Of a stretch of 30,025 nucleotides of DNA, positions 23,551 through 30,025 are shown in pieces. The position numbers were made by a program, and so were the translations under genes. The notes below the pieces were generated by a model. That model was not told the origin of the DNA and made no database searches. It was given only the letters and a program-made list of their open reading frames with translations. Source of the stretch: an uncultured Novosphingobium sp. Lineage in GTDB: Bacteria; Pseudomonadota; Alphaproteobacteria; Sphingomonadales; Sphingomonadaceae. Numbering within the stretch: the first letter of the stretch is position 1; each line of letters opens with the position of its first letter. The stretch covers positions 1 to 30,025 of the forward strand of contig CAMPIM010000035.1 of the NCBI GenBank assembly GCA_946886365.1, given 5' to 3'.

Positions 23551-23660
23551 TATCTCGCCCAAGCCAATGGGTGCGTTCGCCTATCGGAATCAAGCGTCCT
23601 TATGACCGGCCCTGGTCACAAGCCGACCCGAATCTCCTGCAATGTCGCCAGAAGGCCGTT

Positions 23661-24977
23661 TTAACGCTCCGCGACCAGCAGCTTGTCGATTTTGCGCCCA
23701 TCCATATCGACAATTTCAAATCGCCACCCCTGATCGTCGATGAAATCACCGACCTCAGGCAAGCGCTTGAGCAGCCACAGCGCATGGCCCGCGACCGTGG
23801 CATAATCCCGGTCCTCGGGCAGGTCGATACCGATCCGATCCGCGAGCAGGTCCATCGGCATCTGGCCCGACACTAGCAGGCTGCCGTCCTCTCGTTCGAC
23901 AAGGTCGGGCTCATCATGCACGTCGCGATCGGACGCGAAATGTCCCGCGATGGCGGACAGCAGGTCGGCAGGCGTCGCTATGCCTTCGAAATGGCCATAT
24001 TCGTCATGCACCATCACCATGGGCACGTCCGCGCGGCGCAGCACTTCCAGTGCGTCCATCGCATCGACCTGATCCGGAACCACCTCCACGCGACGCATCA
24101 GCAGTTCAAGGTTCAGCCGTTCTCCCCGGAACAGCGCGGTCATGATGTCGCGCGCCTGCACGACGCCGATAATATCCTCGACCGTTCCACGGCCCACCGG
24201 CAGACGCGTATGCGGCGTTTCCAGCAGCCTTGCCCGAATGGTTTCATCATCCGCGCCGATGTCGATCCAGTCCACATCCATGCGCGGCGTCATGACTTCG
24301 CGCACCGGCCGGTCGGCCAACCGCACGACGCCCGAAATGATCGCGCGCTCGCTTTCCTCGATCACGCCAGACCGGCTCGCCTCCGCGACGATCAGGTGCA
24401 ATTCCTCGGCCGTCACATGATGTTCCGACTCCCGCGTCATGCGCAGCAGGCGGAAGATGAGCGCGCTCGACCCGTCCAGCACCCACACGATCGGCGCGGT
24501 GATCTTGGCGAGCCACAGCATCGGCGTCGCCATGATGACTGCAATGGGTTCAGGCGAGCGCAGGGCGAACTGCTTGGGCACCAGTTCCCCGATGATCAGC
24601 GAGGCATAGGTGGTGAGGCCGATGACCAGCGCGAAACCAAGACTCTCGGCGCTATTGGGCGACAATCCGAATTGCTGGAGCCGCTCGCCGACGGGTCCGC
24701 CAAGGCTCGCGCCGGAATAGGCGCCCGCGATGATGCCGATCAGGGTGATGCCGATCTGGACCGTGGAAAGAAACTTGCCGGGATCGCTCGCCAGCATCAG
24801 CGCCGTGTGCGCGCCCCGCCGCCCCGCCTTCTCCATCGCCTGCAACCGGGGACGGCGCGCCGACACGATCGCCAGTTCCGACATGGCAAAAACGCCATTC
24901 AAAGCGACCAGCGCCAGAATGATGACGAGGTCTGCCCAGGGAAAGGGCGTCGGAGCGTGCAGGGGGATCGTGGCCAT
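23661..24977 (-). CDS. CNNM/CorC-type membrane protein with CBS domains
   Basis: This 438-residue protein has a DUF21/CNNM membrane domain (about 13-200, with SELAIVSARRPRLQAM and STVQIGITLIGI), a CBS pair (about 220-340, VMTPRMDVDWIDI and the RRADVPMVMVHDEYG stretch) and a C-terminal CorC_HlyC domain (about 350-436). Such proteins, once named haemolysins, move magnesium or cobalt out of the cell or control such movement. It is transcribed alone and is divergent from the OmpA-family lipoprotein gene. No good Shine-Dalgarno is seen before ATG 24977. Confidence 0.88.
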   Translation of the reverse strand: MATIPLHAPTPFPWADLVIILALVALNGVFAMSELAIVSARRPRLQAMEKAGRRGAHTALMLASDPGKFLSTVQIGITLIGIIAGAYSGASLGGPVGERLQQFGLSPNSAESLGFALVIGLTTYASLIIGELVPKQFALRSPEPIAVIMATPMLWLAKITAPIVWVLDGSSALIFRLLRMTRESEHHVTAEELHLIVAEASRSGVIEESERAIISGVVRLADRPVREVMTPRMDVDWIDIGADDETIRARLLETPHTRLPVGRGTVEDIIGVVQARDIMTALFRGERLNLELLMRRVEVVPDQVDAMDALEVLRRADVPMVMVHDEYGHFEGIATPADLLSAIAGHFASDRDVHDEPDLVEREDGSLLVSGQMPMDLLADRIGIDLPEDRDYATVAGHALWLLKRLPEVGDFIDDQGWRFEIVDMDGRKIDKLLVAER

Positions 24978-25054
24978 GGTGGTCAGCTACGCCCTATAAC
25001 CCTGTTCCTTACAGTTTCACAACCGTCCCCTCACCTGCGGTTCAGTTCGCCTGT

Positions 25055-25079
25055 GGAACAAAAGGCGGGCTTTGACGAT
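25055..25079 (+). promoter_or_regulatory. Candidate EcfG (general stress sigma) promoter
   Basis: GGAAC (25055-25059), a 16-base gap and CGAT (25076-25079) match the alphaproteobacterial EcfG consensus GGAAC-N16/17-CGTT with one mismatch. The site is about 50 bases before the OmpA-family ATG. One short motif can occur by chance. Confidence 0.3.
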
Positions 25080-25130
25080 TGGGGCCTGCATCCGCGCTTT
25101 CGGGTGCAAGACAAAAAGGGAACTGAATCT

Positions 25131-25811
25131 ATGCGGATTTCTCATCGCATCATGGGCACGGCAGGTCTGGCCGCCATGCTCGCCACCGCCGCCTGCACGA
25201 CCGACCCGAACACCGGGCAGCGTCAGATTTCTAAGGCTGCGATCGGCGGCATCGGTGGCGCGCTGGGCGGTTATCTGCTCGGCGATCTGGTCGGCGGCAA
25301 GCGTGACCGCACCGAAAAGATCCTGGGCGCGGGCATCGGCGCGGTCGCGGGCGCAGGCATCGGCGCTTACATGGACGCGCAGGAACGCAAGCTGCGCGAG
25401 GAAACCGCTGGCAGTGGCGTGGACGTGATCCGCGATGGTGACAATCTGGTGCTGCGCATGCCGTCGGGCATCACCTTCACCACCGACAGCGCCGCCGTGC
25501 AGCCGCAGTTCCGCCCGACGCTGGACGAAGTGTCGTCCGTGCTCGCGCAATATCCCAAAACCTATATCGACGTATACGGCCACACCGACAGCGACGGTGC
25601 GGACGCCTATAACCAGACCCTGTCAGAACGCCGCGCCCAGTCGGTCGCTGACTATCTGACCAGCCACGGCGTCCAGTCGGCTCGCATCGCAACGCGCGGC
25701 TTCGGCGAAACGCAGCCCATCGCCTCCAACGCCACGGCCGAGGGCAAGGCCAGCAACCGCCGCGTCGAAATCAAGATCGCGCCGGTCACGGAAAGCGACG
25801 TCCGGGCGTAA
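25131..25811 (+). CDS. OmpA-family lipoprotein (YiaD type)
   Basis: This 226-residue lipoprotein has Cys22 in the lipobox (TAAC), two glycine-zipper segments (about 37-57 and 65-83) and an OmpA-like peptidoglycan-binding domain (about 105-220) with YGHTDSDG and the NRRVEI motif holding the Asp and Arg that bind diaminopimelate. It should tie the outer membrane to the wall. GGGAAC lies about 8-13 bases before the ATG. The frame is open far upstream but only over antisense sequence. The gene is divergent from the CNNM gene. Confidence 0.9.
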   Translation: MRISHRIMGTAGLAAMLATAACTTDPNTGQRQISKAAIGGIGGALGGYLLGDLVGGKRDRTEKILGAGIGAVAGAGIGAYMDAQERKLREETAGSGVDVIRDGDNLVLRMPSGITFTTDSAAVQPQFRPTLDEVSSVLAQYPKTYIDVYGHTDSDGADAYNQTLSERRAQSVADYLTSHGVQSARIATRGFGETQPIASNATAEGKASNRRVEIKIAPVTESDVRA

Positions 25812-25841
25812 GCTCTCGACCTAGTAAAACTGCCCTCTCCT

Positions 25842-25920
25842 CCGTTCGCCCTGAGCTTGTCGAAGGGCTCTTCTTTTCTTCATGAGAACTGAAGGGCTTC
25901 GACAGGCTCAGCCCGAACGG
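25842..25920. repeat. Long inverted repeat, REP-like
   Basis: The left arm starts CCGTTCGCCCTGAGCTTGTC and reads on to AGGGCT at 25869. The right arm starts AGGGCTTCGACAGGCTCAG at 25893 and ends CCGAACGG at 25920. The arms are nearly perfect complements with a loop of about 23 bases. This is a widespread intergenic repeat in GC-rich proteobacteria; here it lies between convergent genes and may also stop transcription. Confidence 0.8.
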
Positions 25921-25940
25921 GGAGAAAGACGAACCGAGCC

Positions 25941-26558
25941 TCAAAAACTCGCCTTCAGCCCATCAATCACGAATTGCGCAGCCAGCGCCGCCAGCAGCAC
26001 CCCCAGCAAGCGGGTAATCACCGCCTCGATCTTGCTGCCCAGCCGCGCCATGATCGGCCCCGCCGCCAGCAACGCCCCCAGCATCAGCACCAGCGTCACC
26101 AACACCGCGCCCATGACGACCAGTCGCTCGCCGAGACCTTCGGCCCGCGACATCAACAGCATCACAGTGGCGATCGACCCCGGTCCCGCGATCATCGGCA
26201 TCGCCATCGGGAATACCGACACATCCTCGACCTCGGGCGTCTCGGCGATCTTGTGCGCGCGGTCCTCGCGCCTTTGGGTGCGCTTTTCGAACACCATGTC
26301 CATCGCGATGATGAACAGCATGATCCCGCCCGCGATCCGGAAGCTGTCGAGTGCGATGCCCAACACCCCCAGCAGCTGCTTCCCCCACAGCGCAAAGATA
26401 AACAGGATCACCGCCGCGATGCCAACCGCGCGGATCGCCATCGCCCGCCGCTGCGCATGGCTCGCCCCGGTCGTCAGGCTGGCATAGATAGGCGCGCAGC
26501 CGGGCGGATCGATGACCACGAACAGCGTGACAAAGGCGGAGATGAACAGCTCGATCAT
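25941..26558 (-). CDS. MarC-family integral membrane protein
   Basis: This 205-residue protein has six hydrophobic segments and the MarC motifs: FVVIDPPGCAPIYASLT near the start, RIAGGIMLFIIAMDM in the middle and PMAMPMIAGPGSIATVMLL. The family is of unknown function despite its name, which came from the mar locus. Its ATG overlaps the upstream stop by 4 bases. It is the last gene of the yggT-yggU-folD operon. Confidence 0.88.
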   Translation of the reverse strand: MIELFISAFVTLFVVIDPPGCAPIYASLTTGASHAQRRAMAIRAVGIAAVILFIFALWGKQLLGVLGIALDSFRIAGGIMLFIIAMDMVFEKRTQRREDRAHKIAETPEVEDVSVFPMAMPMIAGPGSIATVMLLMSRAEGLGERLVVMGAVLVTLVLMLGALLAAGPIMARLGSKIEAVITRLLGVLLAALAAQFVIDGLKASF

Positions 26559-27205
26559 GCTCCGGGCGCCGCCACCCTGTCGTCGATCACAAGGTCATAG
26601 CCGGTCCCGTTCCAGACCCGCACGCTGACATGGCGGCTGCCATCAGGCGCAACCTCCGCATTCCACAACAGGCTTTCATCGGCAGGTGGCACTGCTGCTT
26701 TCGCCTTGGCTCCCACCACCTCAGGCGCTTTGCCCCGCTTGCAGGTGGCGACCTTCCCCACCAGAAACTCCGACGCAGGACGCGGCGCGGCCAGCGTATC
26801 GCCATGATCCAGCACCCATTCCCACGCGCCCCGCTTGTCCCGCCGCCAGATCGTCGTGAAATAGCCGACCGTTCCATCCGGCCGCTGCCAATTGCCTGTG
26901 CTCGCCGCCAGATTGCCGTCGCACGACACATATATGGTGGACGGCGTCCAGCTCACCGGCTTTGGCGGATCGGCGCGGCCCTTCAACCATTGCTTCGCCA
27001 GCACCCGCTGCGGCACGAACATCACCGCATCCTCGGCAGCGGTCTCGCGAAAGGCGGTCCATTGCCCCTTGCCACGCGCCAAACGGTTGAAGGCGATTTC
27101 GGCGGCGAAGACGGAACTGGGATCAGGCTGATGCCGTATCGGCGGCCGCGCCGCGACCAGCCCGATAAGGCAAGCCGCGATCAGGACGGCCCGCCTTGCC
27201 GTCAC
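26555..27205 (-). CDS. Unknown secreted protein, possibly NTF2-like (DUF4440)
   Basis: This 216-residue protein has a likely signal peptide ([19 protein letters not shown]) and then [20 protein letters not shown] followed by a stretch reading [15 protein letters not shown] and [23 protein letters not shown]. This pattern resembles SnoaL/DUF4440 NTF2-like domains (an N-terminal helix, then a sheet with TG.W and W.W..D). A second part (150-216) has [18 protein letters not shown]. One cysteine pair (two Cys) is present. No function is known. The start is GTG 27205, sharing GTGA with the folD stop; the frame to 27436 lies inside folD. Confidence 0.75.
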   Translation of the reverse strand: MTARRAVLIAACLIGLVAARPPIRHQPDPSSVFAAEIAFNRLARGKGQWTAFRETAAEDAVMFVPQRVLAKQWLKGRADPPKPVSWTPSTIYVSCDGNLAASTGNWQRPDGTVGYFTTIWRRDKRGAWEWVLDHGDTLAAPRPASEFLVGKVATCKRGKAPEVVGAKAKAAVPPADESLLWNAEVAPDGSRHVSVRVWNGTGYDLVIDDRVAAPGA

Positions 27206-28095
27206 AGCCCCTCCGGCTTTGCCAGCCCCGCGCGCGCATGAGCCGCCACCAGCGTATTGCGCAGCAGCACCGCGATCGTCATCGGCCCCACCCCACCCGG
27301 CACCGGGGTAATCGCCCGCACATGGGCCAGCGCTTCCGCCGTGGCGACGTCGCCGACGATTCGGCTCTTGCCATCCTCGGTATCCGTCACGCGGTTGATG
27401 CCCACGTCGATGACGGTGGCGCCCGGCTTGATCCATTCGCCCTTCACCATCTCGGCACGGCCCACCGCCGCCACCACGATGTCGGCGCGATGCACGACCG
27501 AAGCCAGGTCCCGCGTGCGGCTATGCGCGATGGTCACAGTGCAATTCTCAGCCAGCAGCAATTGCGCCATCGGCTTGCCCACGATGTTGGAGCGGCCCAC
27601 GACTACCGCCTCCATGCCTGACAGGTCGCCCAACTCATCCTTCAGCAGCATGATGCAGCCCAGTGGCGTACAGGGCACCAGCGCCTCCTGCCCCGTCGCC
27701 AGCCGCCCGGAATTGACGACATGAAACCCGTCCACATCCTTGGCCGGGTCGACCGTGCCGATCACCGCCGCCTCGTCAATATGGTCGGGCAGCGGCAATT
27801 GGACGAGGATGCCGTCCACCCGGTCATCGGCGTTCAATTCCTCGACCAGTTCGAGCAACGCATCCTCGCCGATGCTGGCGGGCAGCTTGAACTCCAGGCT
27901 TTCCATGCCCGCCTCGACCGTCATCTTGCCCTTGTTGCGGACATAGACGGAACTGGCCGGGTCCTCGCCCACCAGCACGACGGCGAGGCCCGGCTTGCGC
28001 CCCGTACGTTCGACAAAGGCGGCGACGCCCTCCGCCACTTTCGCGCGCAGCGTGGCGGCGAAGGCTTTTCCGTCGATGATCTTGCCGATGGTCAT
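27202..28095 (-). CDS. folD: Methylenetetrahydrofolate dehydrogenase/cyclohydrolase
   Basis: This 297-residue bifunctional enzyme interconverts 5,10-methylene- and 10-formyl-tetrahydrofolate, using NADP. Family motifs are present: [14 protein letters not shown] with Y51 and K55, [27 protein letters not shown] and [16 protein letters not shown]. The length is normal. Its ATG overlaps the yggU stop by 4 bases. Confidence 0.95.
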   Translation of the reverse strand: MTIGKIIDGKAFAATLRAKVAEGVAAFVERTGRKPGLAVVLVGEDPASSVYVRNKGKMTVEAGMESLEFKLPASIGEDALLELVEELNADDRVDGILVQLPLPDHIDEAAVIGTVDPAKDVDGFHVVNSGRLATGQEALVPCTPLGCIMLLKDELGDLSGMEAVVVGRSNIVGKPMAQLLLAENCTVTIAHSRTRDLASVVHRADIVVAAVGRAEMVKGEWIKPGATVIDVGINRVTDTEDGKSRIVGDVATAEALAHVRAITPVPGGVGPMTIAVLLRNTLVAAHARAGLAKPEGL

Positions 28096-28415
28096 GCTGC
28101 CTCAACCCGTTCCTTGATGATGGCGGACAGGCGCGCCAGCGCGTCGACACCGCCCTTGATACGAAGCCGCTTTAGCCGGTTGGTGTCACCCGATTCCAGC
28201 AAAATCGCGCTGCGTGGCCAGTCCAGCCCCTTAGCGAGCAGCGCGATCAGCGCCGCGTTCGCCCTGCCCTTTTCCGCCACAGCGCGAACGCGGGCAACCA
28301 GCCAATCGGCGCCTTTCTCGTCGGTCCAGCACCCGCTTATGTCCTCACGCGCCGCCCCCGGCGTCAAGCGGACGGATAGCAGCAGGTCGTTCCCGTCCTG
28401 CCGCCAGACGCTCAC
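28092..28415 (-). CDS. yggU: DUF167 family protein (YggU)
   Basis: This 107-residue protein carries the DUF167 fold: [38 protein letters not shown] and [15 protein letters not shown]. It is a small soluble protein of unknown function. The start is GTG 28415, sharing GTGA with the yggT stop. The yggT-yggU pairing is common in proteobacteria. Confidence 0.9.
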   Translation of the reverse strand: MSVWRQDGNDLLLSVRLTPGAAREDISGCWTDEKGADWLVARVRAVAEKGRANAALIALLAKGLDWPRSAILLESGDTNRLKRLRIKGGVDALARLSAIIKERVEAA

Positions 28416-28702
28416 ACCAACCCGAAGATCGGCGGCAATATCGCCTGGCGAATGATCAGGATAGCGAGCAGCACGACCATCGGCGACAGGTCGAGCGCGC
28501 CCAGATCCGGCATCACACGGCGGATGGGATTATAGATCGGCGCCGTCATCCGGTCGAGCGCCACGATGATCGTGCGCACAATATCGCTGGACGTGTTGAT
28601 GACATTGAAGGCAATCAGCCAGCTCATGATCGCCTGGATGATGATGATCCACCACAGCACATCGAGCAGGATGACAATGATCTGATAGAGCGCGTAGGCC
28701 AT
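28412..28702 (-). CDS. yggT: YggT family membrane protein
   Basis: This 96-residue protein has two hydrophobic segments around the YGGT motif (IIQAIMSWLIAFNVIN, and PIYNPIRRVMPDLGALDLSP before the last helix). Family members were linked to cell-envelope shape and osmotic response; the exact role is not settled. TTGGAG lies 6-7 bases before the ATG. It is the first gene of the five-gene operon. Confidence 0.9.
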   Translation of the reverse strand: MAYALYQIIVILLDVLWWIIIIQAIMSWLIAFNVINTSSDIVRTIIVALDRMTAPIYNPIRRVMPDLGALDLSPMVVLLAILIIRQAILPPIFGLV

Positions 28703-28727
28703 GCGGTCTCCAAATTGACTGCCGCTG

Positions 28728-28756
28728 CTCTAGCCGAGCGGGGGAGGCCGCGACAA
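28728..28756 (-). promoter_or_regulatory. Candidate promoter of the yggT operon
   Basis: On the minus strand TTGTCG (28756-28751), 17 bases and CTAGAG (28733-28728) form a plausible sigma-70 promoter, about 26 bases before the yggT ATG. A similar CTAGAGG stands before the cytochrome gene near 21243-21249. Confidence 0.4.
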
Positions 28757-28796
28757 GGGTTCCTGTCGTCATCCTCCCTTTCGTCATGCCCCCGTT

Positions 28797-28874
28797 CGTC
28801 ATCCCAGCGGAAGCTGGGATCTCAGGAGAGGAAGCGCGACGCCGCCCGAGATCCCAGCTTTCGCTGGGATGACG
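28797..28874. repeat. Inverted repeat with CGTCATCCCAGC arms, REP-like
   Basis: The left arm (28797-28823) begins CGTCATCCCAGCGGAAGCTG and ends GATCTC. The right arm (28848-28874) is its near-perfect complement, GAGATC to GATGACG. A 24-base loop separates them. Each arm itself folds (CCCAGC/GCTGGG). It is a common dispersed repeat of proteobacteria and lies between argB and yggT. Confidence 0.8.
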
Positions 28875-28887
28875 GTGCGAGAATCCT

Positions 28888-29793
28888 TCACCGCCGCACT
28901 AAAGTACCCGCACCACGCTTGGTGAAAATCTCCAGCAGCATCGCATGCGGCACCCGGCCATCCAGAATAACGGCCGCATCCACGCCGCCTTCGACCGCTT
29001 TCACGCAGGTTTCGAGTTTGGGGATCATGCCGCCGCTGATCGTGCCATCCTCCTGCAGCACCTTGATCGCCGCCGGGTCGAGGTCGGTCAGCAACTGCCC
29101 CTGCTTGTCCAGCACGCCCGCGACATCCGTCAGCAGGAAGAAGCGCGAAGCCTGAAGCTCCGCCGCGATCGCGCCCGCCATCGTGTCGGCATTCACATTA
29201 TAGGTGTGCCCATCGGCACCGATGCCTACCGGCGCAATGACCGGAATGATGCCGCTTTGGGTCAGCGTGTCGAGAATCGACCGATCGACCTTCACCGGAT
29301 CGCCGACAAAGCCGAGGTCGACATTGCGCTCAATGCCCGAATTAGGATCGGGCGCCCGCGTATCGCCGACCTTCTCGCACAGGACGAGCCCGCCATCCTT
29401 GCCAGAAATGCCGACAGCCTTGCCGCCAGCGCCGGAAATCCAGCCGACGATTTCCTTGTTGATGGAGCCTGCCAGCACCATCTCGGCGATCTGCGCCGTC
29501 TCCCTGTCGGTGACGCGCAGGCCATTCACGAAATGCGATTCGACGCCCAGCTTCTTCAGCATCGCGCCGATCTGCGGCCCGCCGCCATGGATGACGACGA
29601 CATTGATGCCGACCGCCTTCATCAGCACGACATCCTCGGCGAAATCGCGCGCGGCTTCGGGATCGCCCATGGCATGGCCGCCATATTTCACGACGAAAGT
29701 CTGCCCCGCATAGCGCTGCATATAGGGCAGCGCCTCCACGAGCGTTTCGGCCTTGGCGAGGAGAGCGGGATCGGGGGCGTGCTTGCTGTTCAT
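28888..29793 (-). CDS. argB: Acetylglutamate kinase
   Basis: This 301-residue enzyme phosphorylates N-acetyl-L-glutamate, the second step of arginine synthesis. Amino-acid kinase motifs are intact: [11 protein letters not shown] (35-44), [13 protein letters not shown] (67-79), NGLRVTD, and the C-terminal [11 protein letters not shown] and [15 protein letters not shown] 29793 is chosen; a longer frame starts with TTG at 29805. The N-terminal helix typical of arginine-inhibited forms ([15 protein letters not shown]) is present, so feedback by arginine is likely from family knowledge. argH of the same pathway is 13 kb away. Confidence 0.94.
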   Translation of the reverse strand: MNSKHAPDPALLAKAETLVEALPYMQRYAGQTFVVKYGGHAMGDPEAARDFAEDVVLMKAVGINVVVIHGGGPQIGAMLKKLGVESHFVNGLRVTDRETAQIAEMVLAGSINKEIVGWISGAGGKAVGISGKDGGLVLCEKVGDTRAPDPNSGIERNVDLGFVGDPVKVDRSILDTLTQSGIIPVIAPVGIGADGHTYNVNADTMAGAIAAELQASRFFLLTDVAGVLDKQGQLLTDLDPAAIKVLQEDGTISGGMIPKLETCVKAVEGGVDAAVILDGRVPHAMLLEIFTKRGAGTLVRR

Positions 29794-29850
29794 GCGCGGG
29801 CGCAATAGGGCCTTATAGATGCGGGGGCAAGTTGGTGCGGAACGGCAATT

Positions 29851-29975
29851 CCCCTCTCCCCTTCAGGGGAGAGGGTGCCAAGCGTAGCGAAGGCGGGAGA
29901 GGGGACTGTTAGACCTTGGCGTTGCTCCCCTCTCCCCAGCCCTCTCTCCTAAAGGGGAGAGGGAGAGAGTCCCCC
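29851..29975. repeat. CT/GA-rich compound inverted repeat
   Basis: CCCTCTCCCC (29852-29861) pairs with GGGGAGAGGG (29866-29875), and CCCCTCTCCC (29851-29860) can instead pair with GGGAGAGGGG (29895-29904). A related copy follows from 29925, with CCCTCTCTCCT/AGGGGAGAGGG (29940-29963). This is a known type of sphingomonad intergenic repeat. It fills most of the gap between the right-edge gene and argB. Confidence 0.75.
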
Positions 29976-29989
29976 CTTCACACACCCAC

Positions 29990-30025
29990 TCACCAGGCCA
30001 TCCGGTCCTTGACCCCCATGGCCTG
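29990..30025 (-). CDS. Possible 3-prime end of an off-window gene (partial)
   Basis: On the minus strand a frame entering from the right edge reads QAMGVKDRMAW and ends in TGA at 29992-29990. It is only 11 codons, so coding is inferred from the position just before the repeat and from the same strand as argB. The family is not recognised. Confidence 0.3.
   Translation of the reverse strand, partial: QAMGVKDRMAW

Noticed and set aside
23916..25130. Long N-terminal extension of the OmpA-family lipoprotein
   Set aside because: The extension is antisense to the CNNM gene. ATG 25131 gives a normal lipoprotein signal peptide, so the extra codons are chance.
28797..29975. CRISPR array
   Set aside because: The repeated sequences are inverted arms or CT-rich hairpins without regular direct repeats and unique spacers; no cas gene is present.

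Overview
The window looks like chromosomal DNA of a GC-rich alphaproteobacterium, most likely a member of the Sphingomonadaceae (Sphingobium/Sphingomonas type). This is inferred from the gene content (NasS/NasT nitrate sensing, a CycM-type anchored cytochrome c, AqpS-type arsenic operon, NodT/EmrAB efflux, argH-lptM-lysA order), from the tightly packed genes with 4-base stop/start overlaps, and from the dispersed inverted repeats between genes. No tRNA, rRNA, IS element, prophage or CRISPR array was seen. Most genes are ordinary core functions; the most distinctive content is regulatory RNA and DNA at the left end.

Layout. 1-3563: nitrate assimilation control and uptake on the minus strand (nasT, nasS, nasA), with two leader RNAs, one before nasA and one at the left edge for an off-window gene. 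Each carries an intrinsic terminator preceded by hairpins with 6-base A-x-x-G-x-x loops, the recognition signal of ANTAR proteins such as NasT. 3693-5328: an ABC-F ATPase with a possible 33-codon upstream ORF. 5325-10273: a tripartite drug efflux operon (nodT-emrA-emrB) divergent from its TetR-family regulator, with two copies of a 14-bp palindrome in between. 10326-10949: an orphan receiver protein. 10963-15589: a five-gene operon argH-lptM-lysA-siroheme synthase-zntB. 15609-16256: a TlpA-like lipoprotein. 16319-18023: a protein-quality cluster (CnoX thioredoxin, LON-domain protein, Trm112-like protein), the last gene being too short for ordinary ORF calling. 18106-21114: MipA, DUF2141 protein, sterol-desaturase-family hydroxylase and prephenate dehydratase. 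21302-21961: membrane-anchored cytochrome c. 22064-23479: arsenic operon arsR-aqpS-arsC with a perfect operator palindrome. 23661-24977: CNNM/CorC-type transporter. 25131-25811: OmpA-family lipoprotein. 25941-28702: five-gene operon yggT-yggU-folD-unknown-marC, every junction a 4-base overlap. 28888-29793: argB. The right edge holds the last codons of a possible minus-strand gene.

How the parts connect. NasS and NasT are expected to sense nitrate/nitrite and let NasT bind the two leaders, so uptake (nasA) and the off-window gene (probably nitrite or nitrate reductase) are read through together. The siroheme synthase further right makes the cofactor used by assimilatory nitrite and sulfite reductases, but is not visibly under the same control. 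The arsenic operon contains reductase plus channel and no pump, matching the Sinorhizobium-type arrangement. The efflux operon has an unusually readable operator pair.
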